The position numbers and the translations under genes were made by a program. From assembly GCF_000208745.1 (NCBI RefSeq), contig NC_030857.1:16510950-16574949 (forward strand): a stretch of DNA of 64,000 nt, written 5' to 3'. How positions within the stretch are numbered: the stretch's first letter is position 1; each line of letters opens with the position of its first letter. The notes below the pieces were generated by a model. The model did no database searches and had not been told where the DNA came from. It worked only from the letters and a program-made list of their open reading frames with translations. Positions 52,304 to 64,000 of the stretch are shown here, one piece after another. Source of the DNA: Theobroma cacao. Taxonomy: Eukaryota > Streptophyta > Magnoliopsida > Malvales > Malvaceae.

Positions 52304-53810
52304 ATGGAATTTAATTCACTTGCAAAACGTGAAGTTTTTGGACCTAGAGTCCGTACACCAAATGGTATAAAACCAATGGGACATAAATGGATATTTGTGC
52401 AAATACAAAATGAGAAAAATGAGATCATGAAATATAAAACACAGCTTGTCACACAAGGTTTTATCCAAAGATCTTGTATTGAATATGAAGAGATATATTC
52501 TCTGTGGTGGATGCAATTACAATTTTATAATAACTAGTCTAGCAATATATAAGAAGATTGAAATGCGTCTAATGAATGTAACTACATCCTATTTATATGG
52601 CTCATTTGATATTGATATCTATATGAAAAATTCTTAAGGATTTAAGTTGCTTGAAGCACAAAATTTGAATTCCCTAAAAATTTATTCGATCAAATTAAAT
52701 AAATCTTTATATGGATTAAAACAATCTAGACACATGTGGTATAATTGCCTTAGTGAATTTTTGTTAAAAGAATATTATAGAAATAACTTTGTATGCCCAT
52801 GTATTTTATAAAAAGATTCAAATATGAATTTGTAATAATTATTGTTTATCTTGATGACTGAAACATTATTGGAACTCCTAAAGAGTTATCAAAAACTGTA
52901 GATTACTTAGAGAGAGAATTTGATATGAAAGACCTTGGAAAACAAAGTTTTGTTTGGATATTCAAATTGAACATTTTACAAATGAAATTTCTATTCATCA
53001 ATCTATTTATATAGTAAAAGGGCTAAAACAATTCTATGTGGACAACTCATATCCATTGAATTCATCAATAGTTGTAAGGTCACTAGATGTGAAAAAGACC
53101 CTTTCTGATCTCGTGAGGATAATGGAGAACTTCTTGGTCCTGAAGTACCATATGTTAGTGCAATTGGAGTACTAATGTATCTTGCTAGCAATACACAACC
53201 TGATATACCATTTGCTGTGAATTTATTAGCAAGATATAGTTATTCTCTAACTCAAAGACATTGGAACGGAATTAAACATATACTTTGATATCTCTGAAGA
53301 ACAATAGATATGGGCTTATATTATTCAAATGCATTAAAATAAGATTTAATTGATTATATAGATGTAGGATATTTATTTGATCCACACAAAACTCGATCCC
53401 AGATAGGTTACTTGTTCACATTTGGAGGTACAACTATTTTATAACGTTCTATAAAACAAGCTATAGTTTTTACTTCTTCTAACCATGCAAAAATTTTATC
53501 AATTCATGAGGTAAGTCATGAATGTGTCCGGTTAAGATCTGTCACTCAACATATTTGAGAAACGTATGGCTTGTCAACCAAGAAAGAAAATTCAACAACA
53601 TTATACAAGAATAATACTACTTGCATAGCACAGTTAAAGGAAAGATATATTAAAGGCGATCGAACAAAAACATATTTCACCAAAATTCTTCTTCACTCAT
53701 GATCTTCAAGAAAAGGGTGATATTAGTGTTCAACAAATTCGTTTAAGTAACAATCTAGCATATTTGTTTACTAAAGCCCTTCTTACTGCAATATTCGAAA
53801 AGTTGGTACA
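52304..53810 (+). pseudogene. Copia B reverse transcriptase and RNase H remnant
   Basis: MEFNSLAKREVFGPRVRTPN and GIKPMGHKWIFVQ open the RT, followed by KYKTQLVTQGFIQRSCIEY, then RLMNVTTSYLYGSFD, LNKSLYGLKQSRHMWYN and, near 52850, VYLDDW-type text in which the catalytic YVDD has become YLDD. RNase H text (LIDYIDVGYLFD, RYLSRFGTTIL-like) follows from 53330. The end of the element carries GTTTTTCCCACTGAGTTTTTC near 53900, as in copia A. Confidence 0.7.
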
Positions 53811-54076
53811 AAAGATCTAAATGCTTTATTTTAAAGATCTTAAATAATGCAGTCATCAGGGAAAGTAAAATATGCATTATACTCTTTTCTTTCATCAACG
53901 TTTTTCCCACTGAGTTTTTCTTGATAAGGTTTTTAATAAAACAGTATTTCAAAAGCATATTCTTGAAAAGAATTATGTACTCTTTTTCCTTCACTCGAAT
54001 TTTTTTTTCTTGAGGTTTTTTCTTTGTAAGGTTTTAACGAGGCATATTCTTAATATAATGGATATTCAAGGGGGAG

Positions 54077-54347
54077 TGTTATGAATATTTTTGTGAATAT
54101 CCATTTATGTTATCTATATCTAGTTTTGGATGTAAATTAGATTGGATCAACATTAGGGTTTAATATATCTAATCTCTTAGTATTATCTTCATCTTATAAA
54201 TTCTATCGAGATAAGGAGTTATTTGTCTATAAATAGACCCTTCACTTCATTTGTAAACACACATTTCGATATCATTTTCTTTCTCCCTCTATATACTTTC
54301 TTTTTTCTCTTTCTTCAATTATTCTTTTAAGTTATATTTTCATAACA
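54077..54347 (+). repeat. 3' LTR of copia B
   Basis: 271 bp, starting TGTTATGAATATTTTTGTGA right after GGGGGAG and ending TTTTCATAACA. It keeps CTATAAATAGACCC. Confidence 0.85.
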
Positions 54348-54689
54348 CTACTTAAATTTTTGTTCTTTTAGAAATATCAATCACATCATCAACTTGTTAT
54401 TTTACTTATTATTTTGTGTCACTGAAACCTAATTTGAATGAAAAAATGTTGATATTACTAATAACTCAATTAATTTACCATGTAATCATCCATGTGGTTT
54501 AAGGGAGAACCATCAGTCAGTTTGGACCAAAAATAATCAAAAATCAAACAAAATGACATATCTTAAACTAAAGTCGAATTGATCAACAAAGGCTTAAGAA
54601 CCAACAAAATCGAAGCCGACCACTATTCTGTCCGTCAAGTCGGTTTGCATTTTTTTCATCTTTTTTTTAACAATTTTTAACAACATTTT

Positions 54690-55165
54690 TCAGAAAAAAA
54701 AACCAACCACTATGGGTGGCCAATTCATGGGCAAGTTCTGGACTAAACTGTTCAAACTATTGGGGTATAAGTTATATTGTTCCACTAGTTATTATCCGCA
54801 GTCCAATGGGCAAGCCAAACAAGTGAATGCGTTGTCAGAGCTCTACCTACGACATTTCTTGCACAACACATAGACAAACTGACCTCGATGGCTCGACGGG
54901 GTGCAATTCTCACATAACCTACAACACAACAAGTCCACTAAGCAAAGCCCATTCGAGATAGTTATTGGGCAATAGCCTCACTCACCTAGCACAAGAGTAG
55001 TGGACTACTCTAGTCCAACCCCTAACACCTACAAGTGCACTTGAGCATGAGAAGAGTAATGAGACTTGGCTCGAGTGTCCCTCCACGAGACTACCAAAAG
55101 GGCTAAGAAATGGGCAAATCAAATGAAGAGAAAGGCTAATTTCAATGTGGGGGACATTTAAGGTC
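54690..55165 (+). pseudogene. Ty3/gypsy integrase fragment
   Basis: The frame MGKFWTKLFKLLGYKLYCST, SYYPQSNGQAKQVNALSELY, LRHFLHNT, then after a stop WLDGVQFSHNLQHNKSTKQS and PFEIVIGQ matches the second half of a gypsy integrase core (the usual HPQTDGQTERVN here reads YPQSNGQAKQVN). Further text (AKKWANQMKRKANFNVGD) fits the start of the integrase C-terminal part. There are no LTRs or other pol domains. It is a truncated scrap of a family different from the element at 6-20 kb. Confidence 0.75.
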
Positions 55166-55598
55166 CGCACTCTTGGAATTTTGAACACTGTTAATGCAAT
55201 TGCTTAGCGAGTATGCCTTGTTCTTATTTGACCTTGCAATGATTGTTTGTAGATTCTTTTAGGCTTTTGATTAGATATGTTTTTCATATTAATATATGGT
55301 TATTTATTCCGGTTTAATAGATGGTTCTACATTTAGATTTCATAATATAGAAATATATAATGTCAAGATTTTGGTACTATTTACATGGAGTGTTGGGTTA
55401 AGTCCCACGATAAGTTTTTCTTCTTTCTTTCTTTTTTTTTTTTAAAGAAACTTAGTAGCAACTGCATTTTCTTATTTGTTGTTTAAGGGTTTAGAATATC
55501 TTGATTTTTAAGGTTTTCATGCAATATGTTGCACTTAATTAGTTTTTGCCTTTAACGTCCTTGATTCTTAGGTCAAAAGATTACTCTTAGGAACTATT

Positions 55599-57288
55599 TG
55601 ATGGGATTCAACCTCGTTCTCAAATATGAAAATAATCAATAAATTAAAAATATAACGCAGCGAAAAAATAAACTAGTATTTAATCAAAGAAACAGTCGAA
55701 TCCTACAAGATCAATGTTTATGTTTTTCATGTAACTTTCAAATTAATTATGAACACTCATAAGTTTAATAGTTACGTACCTTGCTCTAGATATTGTAATT
55801 AAGAGCCAATTAAATCCAAAATATTTGCTTTTCACCTTTAGAATTTGTCAAATCTTCAGCCACCCAAGTGTTTAGCCTCTAACAGTAATCCACATAGTGA
55901 CCGAATAAGACTTTCTCAAAGGTAGGATTTTACTTGTGCTAGCAAGTTTTGTTTCTAAAACAAAAGAATAAAAAATTCTTGCCGAATCTTATTTTTGTCA
56001 AACAAAGAAAACTATTTTTCTTTTCTTATTTTATGAAATGGCTAAGAAGTGGTTGGAGGCTTAAAGTTTTAGTTTGCTAACATAACATATTTATATAGCC
56101 AAACTAAGTTGTAACCCTAAATACAACAATTGTATTTTAATTTAATTAAATCTCTAAGAACTTAATTAATTTTCTACTTTATTGTGATCTTTTCAATTAA
56201 GTCCAACTTAATTAATTATCCTAATTTAATCCCAGTCATGTCACTTAATGTGTGTGACCTATTAGGATTCTAACATGTTGGCAATAAATATAAATCCTAA
56301 TCAAATATCAATTTGATAATTGATTTTATATTTACAGATCATGAGTGGCATCTAGCAATACATCATGACCACCCAAATGTTAGAGAGTCAATTAAAGAAT
56401 TTGACAAAGCCTTTTAGTGATAAGCCTCTCAGTGCAATATGATCATTTCATCAAATATCTCGGATATGTCATTAAGTATGGCTTGGTATCTACTTATGAC
56501 ATTCCATATTAGTTCGCATAATTCATGACTAACCTTAAGAATTTAGGAAAATAACTTTCCTCAAATTCATCATGCTTTGGCCAAAGACTTTATATAAGTT
56601 AATCAAAAATTGAGAACAAGTGAGATACATCCTTTTATATCACTTGGGTTGATGAATTCTCTCTTGACACTCATTCACCTTTGCATGCTTCATGACATAC
56701 ACAAAAACACCCTGTTTAGGCATATGGTCACCTCCAGATCCGTAGGGGTGAAATCAAAGTATGTCATTCCCCATACAAGATAACCTGATGTCTCAAGTCC
56801 AACGACTAGTTGCACAGCTATCACATGAAAACATTTTCTATAGACACTTGAGTGAAATACCAAATGGAGTTCTCATAGCAGGTCATGTTCAGTGAACTCG
56901 TTCTTTAATAAGCACCTACATGTTATCCTCAGATATCTTATATACTTCAATCTATAAGATCGATTGCTTACTTCCCAAGTAAGGAGGCTTAACATGTACT
57001 AGTCTTTATGTATTGTCAATGCCTTGTCTTGACAATACAATGATCAGGAACAATTTTAGGAATATAGCTTTGATGCATAGTGATCTCATAATTATAATAA
57101 CTTTGCAATTCTCTTGTAAGGCCTTTATGTTTCATGGGCTTCATCCAATTAGTACTTAATAACTCCTTATTATTGTGCTAACATGAAGAAAAACATTTAT
57201 TATATATAGTTATGCGATTAAGTATGAATTAAATGACAAGATATATATTCCTTGATCAATCCAATTGGCTCAAGGGTATATACCAACA
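55599..57288 (-). mobile_element. Solo LTR D (1690 bp), TSD CTATT
   Basis: Plus-strand ends are TGATGGGATTCAACCTCG and GGGTATATACCAACA, giving TG...CA termini, with perfect CTATT duplications (55594-55598 and 57289-57293). No coding sequence. The minus reading begins TGTTGGTATATACCCTTGAG and ends with GCTGCGTTATATTTTT...CCCATCA, which resembles plant copia LTRs, so minus orientation is favoured but not certain. Confidence 0.85.
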
Positions 57289-57293
57289 CTATT

Positions 57294-57945
57294 GGCATTT
57301 GCAAGGAGACTGAGATCTTATATTAACTTTATCATCGCATATTTAAGTAGGTGTACCGTAAGAGCGAACAATTGGTGAGTAGATGGAGTGATAATACAAG
57401 GCTACTTGAATTGTCTATATCGTTTGCCTAAGGCTCAAGATAAGTATGATTTGTCTAGTATTTTACAAGTTTTGAATGAATCTAATGATCACTTCCTAGT
57501 GTCGAAAGATTGTGGACGTTGATTACTAGTTGAGGCAGTAATCTTAAATGTACACATTTTTCTCTTCATTGTATGTTCGGATATCTCTAGTGATGCTTTT
57601 TTATGTGATTGTAAGTAGTGACAAATTTTTGGTTTTTTAAGTTATGTTGACTAATGTATATGCTAATTAGGCTTCATTTGTCTTGGATTATGAACTTGAT
57701 CAATTTGTAAGGAAATTGATTGGATTTTGTTTAAATGAAAAGGGTCTTTTCTAATCAAGCTAGGTTTTATAACGATCCTAATAAATGGTTTTTATGTGCA
57801 GTCTGCAATGGTCGGTTGCTCTCTAGTAATGAAAAAGGCTGTTGCTAAGTCAAAACTCACATGTCCTTAATGTTCTTAGTGTTAACTTTTTTTGTTGTGA
57901 GAGGTTTAGAGGAGGGAAAGCTTGATGGAGTTGGTTTGACTTTAA
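57294..57945. other. Unassigned DNA between solo LTR D and a MITE
   Basis: One plus frame from about 57300 has long open pieces (QDKYDLSSILQVLNESNDHF) but also stops, and no domain I can name. Together with 55190-55594, into which solo LTR D inserted, it may be an old gene or retroelement fragment. Confidence 0.3.
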
Positions 57946-58358
57946 GAGTCTGTTTGGCCTAACTTTTTGCTAACTTAAAAGCTATTATGAAACTCTTATG
58001 AAAAATAATAACTTTTAAAATTAAGTTAAAGTTGTTTAGTAAATTTCTTTTTATAAGTTCTTTTTTATAAGTCATAATTTTTATTAAAATTATCATAGAA
58101 GGTATTTCTTTTTCTTGATAGGGTAATATTGTAATTATTTTTAACAAATGAGGATATTTTTGAAACAAAAATAAAAATTCTCTTGTATTTTTAAAAGAAG
58201 AGAAGAAAAAGCTCTTCCTTGGAGTTTTTTTTTTAAGTTCTTTTTTAAAAAAATTTGTTCTTAAAAAAAAATAAGAGCTTCTCAAAAAATCATATTTGAC
58301 CTGACTTTTACTTTTAAGAGATAGATAAGTTAAAAAAAAAGCTAAGCCAAACATGTAC
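57946..58358. mobile_element. PIF/Harbinger-like MITE, copy 2 (413 bp)
   Basis: Ends GAGTCTGTTTGGCCTAACTT at the left and, as the reverse complement of the right end, GTACATGTTTGGCTTAGCTT. TAA is on both sides (57943-57945 and 58359-58361). Sub-terminal text (AAAAGCTATTATGAAACTCT and TGACTTTTACTTTTAAGAG) matches copy 1 at 5494-6303. The long minus-strand frame across it is non-coding. Confidence 0.75.
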
Positions 58359-59210
58359 TAAATCATTTTCTCCACATCTTTTGTCAAAAGGGTAAAAAAT
58401 TTCTTGATATGTGCTTTCACTTACAGTTTTGACAGTGTGATTCTCCTTCAGCATTTTGGGTTATAATTATTCTTTAATCTCTGTTTTGCTTTTTTGCCAT
58501 ACTTCTTGTCTGGGTTTGGACCTGTTTAATACTTTTGTTCCTTATGGTTTTGTTCAGTAAAAATGTTACCAAAAAAACACAGGATAATTGACTGTGACAA
58601 GCTTTAAACTTGGGGCAAATTTATTCTACCTCAAACCACACAATATTTTTTCTTTTTGTAATTTTTTATGTTTAGAAAATTTTCAAAGAACCATTTTCTC
58701 ATCTTTTCTAATAAATTGTTTTGAGCATTAAATAACAATAAAATAAGCATCAAACTTAATTGGTATTAATGCCTAATATAATATGCAACATTAAAGCATT
58801 CAATGTAAACAACATAATGAAAAATTCCGATGGATTATTTGAAGAACTCGTGGATAGTGAATAATGTGGTTTTATGGGTAATATTGGAGGTAACCTTGTA
58901 TCAGGGGCTCTTAATTCTTATTCATCTCGGGACAAGATTTAGATTTATCTGATTTTTCTTTTTGGGTTGTCCTTGTATGGCCAAAACTTCTTCTTTTAGA
59001 TTCATAAAATATTTTTTATTTTTAATGACAAGCAATCTTCCTTGTTACTCCAACTTCGGATTTTTTCTTTTAATAATTTTAGGAAACCCAGTTGTTTTAC
59101 AATAAAATTTTAAAAATATACATTTTTCAATTTAAGAAGAATATTATCATGTATTTATGTTTGTTTTAGCATGTAGCAATGTTTAAAAAAAGAAATTTGA
59201 GTGAAGTATT
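58359..59210. other. Intergenic DNA downstream of GIGANTEA, nothing recognised
   Basis: AT-rich sequence with T-runs and stops in all frames. No repeat border was found. Confidence 0.4.
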
Positions 59211-59641
59211 TTGTAATATTACCAGCAAGAGAAGGACACAGGAAGCCATACATCCAAAGCACTGAAATACAGGAAGAAACCGAAATTGAAACTGAGCAGA
59301 AGCTGTATGGGTTTATCACTCCATGCTAACCGAATAACTGTCCAAGTTAACTGAATCCAAACAATAGATTGAAACCTGGGCCTATATCATACAAAGCTAA
59401 GCTTAAAGCAAAGTCAGATTAGACACATGAAACCTCAGGGAGGCAGTTCACCATACACCATCCTTTTGCTTGAACAATACCATGACATTCAAAGGCTTCA
59501 TTCCTAGGACTATTTGAAGAGGTACATTTCTGCCCATACCCATATCCTTCAACCCACTTGAAAAAGTCTATTCCTCTTTGTTGTCTCGCTTCAAGAGAAA
59601 AAGATACTTACACTGATAATCCGAAGAAAAGTTAATTGATG

Positions 59642-62600
59642 TTATATAGAAATACTACAGCCTAATTCTTTGGCAGCAGTATCCAGAAATCGTATAGGCA
59701 TTCCTCTTGCAAGTTGACTATGAGCTTCCCATGTTAAGCACTTTTCAATATCAGTGTGCCAGTCAATGACACCTACACTAAAGTACTGGTAAGAGGGACC
59801 ATGGATGCCATTTATTTCCACCTGCTTAGAATTAGGTTTAATTGAACCTGCATGCAAAATATTGCGAAGGACTGATGTGCTGAGAGCACGAACGTGTGCA
59901 CTTGGATGAGAAAGACATCGAGTTGTAGCTGGTAGACGACACTGCATGTATTGACAGATTAAAGATCACATCAGCACAGATCTTGCAGCGACATCAAGGG
60001 AAAGAAGAAAGAACTTCTTCCTTTTCTACTCGCTCTGTTTCACTCTAGAGTATATCAAATTGACTATGCCAATAAAGGGCAATTGCTCACCTTTAACAGG
60101 TTTGAAAGTCCATCTGCAACTGCCAGTCCAGATTCTCCCCACTCTAACACTGGCTGAACTGCTCTAGCTGTTGCTTCCAGCAGCTGCCATTTTAAGATAA
60201 AAACTAAAGATATTAACAAAGCTTTGAGAACAACAGAATACATTTGATTCACAATATCACAAACCTTCAATTAGAAAGACTGGTGATTGGTGAATGACAA
60301 ATTATAAGAGACAATAATTTGAGACAGTACCTCCAGCTGGGGTAAAGTGCAAGCTTCCCCATCAACAAGCATCCCATCTGTGGCACGTAGAAGTAGATCA
60401 GAGGCACTAGCCACAATTACCAAGGATTCTGGGCTATCATGATTTCTCATTAGTTCCACTATCAACTTCACGATCCGCTGGTTGATTCTCCACATCTTCT
60501 GGCCTTGATCATCATCTTTGGTAATCCAAGGCTGAAACTCCCTCTCCGCCTGACAAGAACACAAGGCCATAAAAATGACCAAACAAATAGAGAAAACAAA
60601 GTTAAAAAACAAAAAAAAAAAAAGACAATAAGGCAATTTATGGCTGCTGATTTGGACACCATCCAGATGACAGTTCATCCCGTTATCCAGAGGTGTTGTA
60701 TCATAAATGATAGATCTGGATTTTATTACCCTAATTACAAATTGGTGTCACCTTAAACATAACATATGGTGTTCAAGTCAGCCGCCATAAAGAAAAGCAG
60801 GATGTTTCCTCTTCTTAATTTTAGACTAATATATACAAGATGAACAAAATCTGGACCTGAAGAACAACTGCTGTGGCTGCTTTTGTCGGTGATGCTGATA
60901 CGACGTTGCACAATGCATCAACCACCTAATTCCATCCAAGGTAGTCAGACAAATACATTGCAATGAAATTATACTGATGAATTTACAGATGAACCATAGG
61001 GAAAACAGATGTACTGTGTCAACTGTTCTCAAATGCACTCTCTCATTAGTCTCAGTTAAAATATATTTGCATCGCAGAATGTACCCAAACCACACAAGTA
61101 TAACGAATCACAATTTCTGTTTAAAAATAAAAAACCATTTATAACATCAGTCAACGTGAATTTCTTTTATGGATTTTGAAAAGATAAAATATGTCCAGTC
61201 AAATACTTTCACACTCCGACATAGTACAATGCTATTGAAGTTTTGAAGACTTGAAGCAGCACCATACTAACATATGGATTACACAGAAATTAATTTCTGT
61301 TTTCTATTCACAATGGATTTTCCAATACCATAAAAAATGAGCTTATACCTAAGATTTCTTTCGCATCTCTATTTAATGCATTATGCATTCAACCAAAGAT
61401 TGGTGTAAAAGAATTATAGGGCTTCAAAATGCTACACCTTACACAAATGTGGAACTGTGAGTAAAAAAAACAACCCAACACTATAGGCAAGTATCTAGAA
61501 TGTAAGAAACTATCCAGCATTCTCTAAAAGTTGGATGGAATCAGTCCAGCCCCTTCAACATCTGAAGGAAAAAGACCCTGTATGACCTTGGATACTCAAG
61601 GTGGCAATAAGTAACAGTACCCATAAACACAACTCCAACCCAATGTGAAGTTTGCAGGTTTAGTATTTAACAGATTTGTGTCAAAATCAAATTGACTCGA
61701 GTAGCATAAAAATAACCATGCAATATTTAGGTTGACCTGCTTAACCCAAAATTGACACATATTAATAGTTCCAATGTCTATAAGACCTCAGTCATTAAGT
61801 AATATCCATAGAAATGTAAGGATAATATACTAGTACAAAAAGAACAATATAATCATGTTGAAATTACCTATTTAGGACCTATCTAATTAAACATGTTAAA
61901 TAGTCAAGTTCTTGTTAACCCAAACTGATGTGACTTATTTATCAAACATGTTACACAGGTCATGCTGTGTTCCTTGTTTGATAAACAGAGTGTGTTTGTA
62001 TTGAGGGTTATGACACAATTAGTCAAATGGGTTGTGTTTGGTTGATCTATATCCTTTTATACCCATTTGTTGACATGACCCACCAACACAAATTGCAACC
62101 CCTATATTGATATTGTATCCTTTCCAAACTGGTACAGAAACCAAGTCAGACAACTGGCTCATGGGGTAGAGAAAACAGTTCATTCAATTTACAAAATGCA
62201 TCTAACGAAAGGCTTAGTCTAACATTCAGGCAGCCATCAAAATTTCATACATTCTTAAAAAACGTGTTTCAAAAATAAATAAATAAATTTATAACCATAT
62301 GAAACCAAAAGACTACAAATAGTTGGTTGACACATGGTCTCTTTGATTTTTTTTTCTTTCATTTTTTTGTACTAAAAGTATTTCTATTTTTTTTATATTA
62401 TTTATAATTTTTTGGCACCTGGGAAATGAGGAGAAAGGGGATAGGGGTGAGGAAGAGCTATAGGTAGAGAACAGTACATTAGGAGATTGAAGAAAAGAAA
62501 ATGAGAAAAATATGCTAGAAAAATGGACAAGAAAGAAGTTAAAACTAAAAACATTGGGTTAAACGTAAAAAGAGAAAAAAATTGAACAAAAACATAATTT

Positions 62601-64000
62601 ATACTTTTTTTTCCTTATTTTCCCCTTATCTTCCATTTTTCCTCCTTCCATTTATTGCTTCCTTTCTTTTTTCTTTTTAATTATATAAAATATATATGAT
62701 TTGTAATAAATAGAACAGAAACAGAGACCAAAGATTGATTTGGTCAATCAATTTTTATTATTTTCCTTCACCAAAATTTCTCTTACACATTATAAAAAGA
62801 GAAAGAGAAATATTTGCCTATCTTATAAAAAACAAATTTTACAGCTGCTGCATTGTGCGAACCCTTTACTATTATCTATACTAGAGAAATGTACCCACCT
62901 CAACACGGTGGAGTGCAATTTTTTATTACTCATATTTCAGAAGCCATGTCAGAGATTTGAAATCCTTTCTTTAAGGCTGGGCGTCATTTGACTGACAGAG
63001 GTCTAAAACTCCCAGGTTCAAAACATGGCTTCACTAACTCATGGGCAAAAGAGATTTGAGTTTGACTGACTCATGGGCTCTTGTTTTTTCTTTTGCACAG
63101 TTTGACTCACATGGGTTGGGAGATTGAAAACATGGCCATTGTTCTATAGCTTACATGTGGCAGAATGAGGAAGCCTTTAAGTATGTAATAGATTTCTTAA
63201 AAGTTGTAACACTACAGTATAATGCAGGAGGGCATGTTTGATGGAGTATGATTTGTCGATATACATCTTTCATAGTAGGGGTATACTGTGGCTCATCATA
63301 CACTGTATAGTGCACAAGTTCTGTCTTATTAAAGGAGTGAGATCCTTTCAATACCTTTGAACCTATAACTTTTAACACTCATCATCACATCCATAGTTAG
63401 AAGTATTGGTCCTAAAAATAATGGAGAGGAGCCAAGTCCCTTGGTGGAAGGCCCATGTCAAGATTTCATAGGCCACCTATCGACAGCTAATGCAACTAGA
63501 CTCGAAGTCTAAACGAAATATGCATTCATGCAGAAAAGAGCACTATAGCAAAATACTGAGTGAAACAAAATTTTCAACCTATTTACTATTTCAACTGATA
63601 TAGCCCATGTGTTGTTTTCAACATGTACTTTAAAAAAAAATGATTTCAAAAGATTGGTTTCAATAATGAACATTATACTAGAATTTTCTATTGCTTTTAA
63701 TCAGGTGATAATAATATGATAAATAGATTTTAAAATATTAATTCTCTGAAGCATGAAACATATCAGATTACCTGTCTCCATCCCTGTTGGGCGGATGTGC
63801 TTTCGGCACTTGGTTGTGTTTCAGGTGCTGCTATTAGCTTGTGCCACAATAGTGAAACAACGGAGAAACATAACTCTTGTTTCTCCACAAGCACAGATCT
63901 CAGAAGAATTTGTGCACTGCAATTGAATCCTATGTGCCTGTCCATTGTGAGAAAGTTGGCCAAATCTGAGGCATCTAAAGGAAAACTTGCTATTCCTTTG
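59642..64000 (-). CDS. GI: GIGANTEA, C-terminal quarter (5' part beyond window)
   Basis: GI is a large plant clock and flowering-time protein, about 1170 residues in Arabidopsis. It acts in nucleus and cytosol, partners with the blue-light receptors FKF1 and ZTL, and serves as an HSP90 co-chaperone. Exons seen on the minus strand: 63772 to the window edge (partial), 60857-60925, 60331-60549, 60091-60183 and 59642-59941, about 302 residues with TAA. Text matched: KGIASFPLDASDLANFLTMD, RHIGFNCSAQILLRS, VVDALCNVVSASPTKAATAV, EFQPWITKDDDQGQKMWRIN, LLEATARAVQPVLEWGESGL, CRLPATTRCLSHPSAHVRAL and the end FLDTAAKELGCSISI. The second visible exon is only 69 bases and is preceded by an unusually long intron (60926-63771). 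No stop or frameshift is seen, so the gene is probably functional. Probable 3' UTR 59215-59641. Confidence 0.97.
60926..63771 (-). other. Long GI intron with repeat-like DNA
   Basis: The intron between the exons ending GWRQ and starting VVDALCN is 2846 bases. At about 61600-62105 the text turns repeat-like (CCCATAAACACAACTCCAAC at one side, ACCCACCAACACAAATTGCAACCC-type text at the other, with GACCTGCTTAACCCAAAATT between), suggesting an old non-autonomous DNA transposon. I could not prove terminal repeats. 62340-62700 is extremely AT-rich. No coding sequence. Confidence 0.5.

Larger units (their letters stand above)
46353..54347 (+). mobile_element. Ty1/copia retrotransposon B, degenerate, with nested solo LTR C
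   Basis: 5' LTR 46353-46624, 3' LTR 54077-54347, flanked by TTACT (46348-46352) and CTACT (54348-54352), one mismatch. The polypurine tract AAGGGGGAG directly precedes the 3' LTR. CGTTATTAGCACGATC follows the 5' LTR, as in copia A, so the two are related families. Internal order is protease (about 50470-50640), integrase (51060-51640), RT (52304-53200) and RNase H (53330-53810). Gag is poorly recognisable. Stops and frameshifts throughout. A 2.7-kb solo LTR is inserted in antisense between the gag-side region and protease. Confidence 0.85.

Noticed and set aside
57959..58354. 131-codon minus-strand frame
   Set aside because: It covers the PIF-like MITE almost exactly. Lys/Phe-rich low complexity, no homology.

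Overview
This is plant nuclear DNA from a core eudicot, probably a rosid. Genes have GT-AG introns, intergenic DNA is very AT-rich, and two runs of N (1910-2036 and 18444-19353) point to a draft assembly. I cannot fix the species from sequence alone. There are six protein-coding loci: (1) a 215-residue conserved plant protein on the minus strand (137-4943); (2) a 335-residue nucleotide-sugar transporter of the UDP-rhamnose/UDP-galactose (URGT5/6-like) type on the plus strand (24385-26947); (3) an unrecognised 94-residue protein on the minus strand (29391-29675); (4, 5) two tandem copies of cytosolic ribosomal protein S18 on the minus strand (31162-33067 and 43187-45107), encoding identical 152-residue proteins; (6) the last quarter of GIGANTEA on the minus strand (59642 to the window edge), whose 5' part lies beyond the window.

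Most of the rest is layered transposable elements. From 6.4 to 20.3 kb lies a decayed minus-strand Ty3/gypsy element with an Athila/Tat-like gag. Its RT, RNase H and integrase core are deleted, both of its LTRs have been entered by other solo LTRs (7076-9584, TSD AATAT; 16890-19869, TSD CTAGG), and its gag is split by a further insertion (about 12212-14155). From 33.2 to 40.8 kb a Ty1/copia element with both LTRs sits exactly between the two S18 copies and carries an insertion of about 1.7 kb. From 46.4 to 54.3 kb a second copia element contains a 2.7-kb solo LTR of the same family as the one at 7 kb, in the opposite orientation. A gypsy integrase scrap (54.7-55.2 kb) and another solo LTR (55599-57288, TSD CTATT) follow. 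Two small TIR families each occur twice: PIF/Harbinger-like with TAA duplications (5494-6303, 57946-58358) and Mutator-like with 10-bp duplications (10001-10489, 41568-42050).

The genes do not form one pathway. The GI-S18 neighbourhood matches the Arabidopsis order GI (At1g22770) - RPS18A/PFL (At1g22780), so it looks like conserved microsynteny stretched by about 14.5 kb of retrotransposons. I see no RNA genes, CRISPR arrays or bacterial features. The less ordinary signals are in the repeats: clustered CTCGCTGCAGCGAG-type palindromes and a TATA-leader-splice-donor cassette shared by solo LTRs, clustered TTAA-N4-TTAA palindromes at 12.9-13.4 kb, an in-frame fusion ORF made by a deletion in the gypsy pol gene, and strong C-to-T decay of one copia LTR. 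I found no convincing wholly new biological system.
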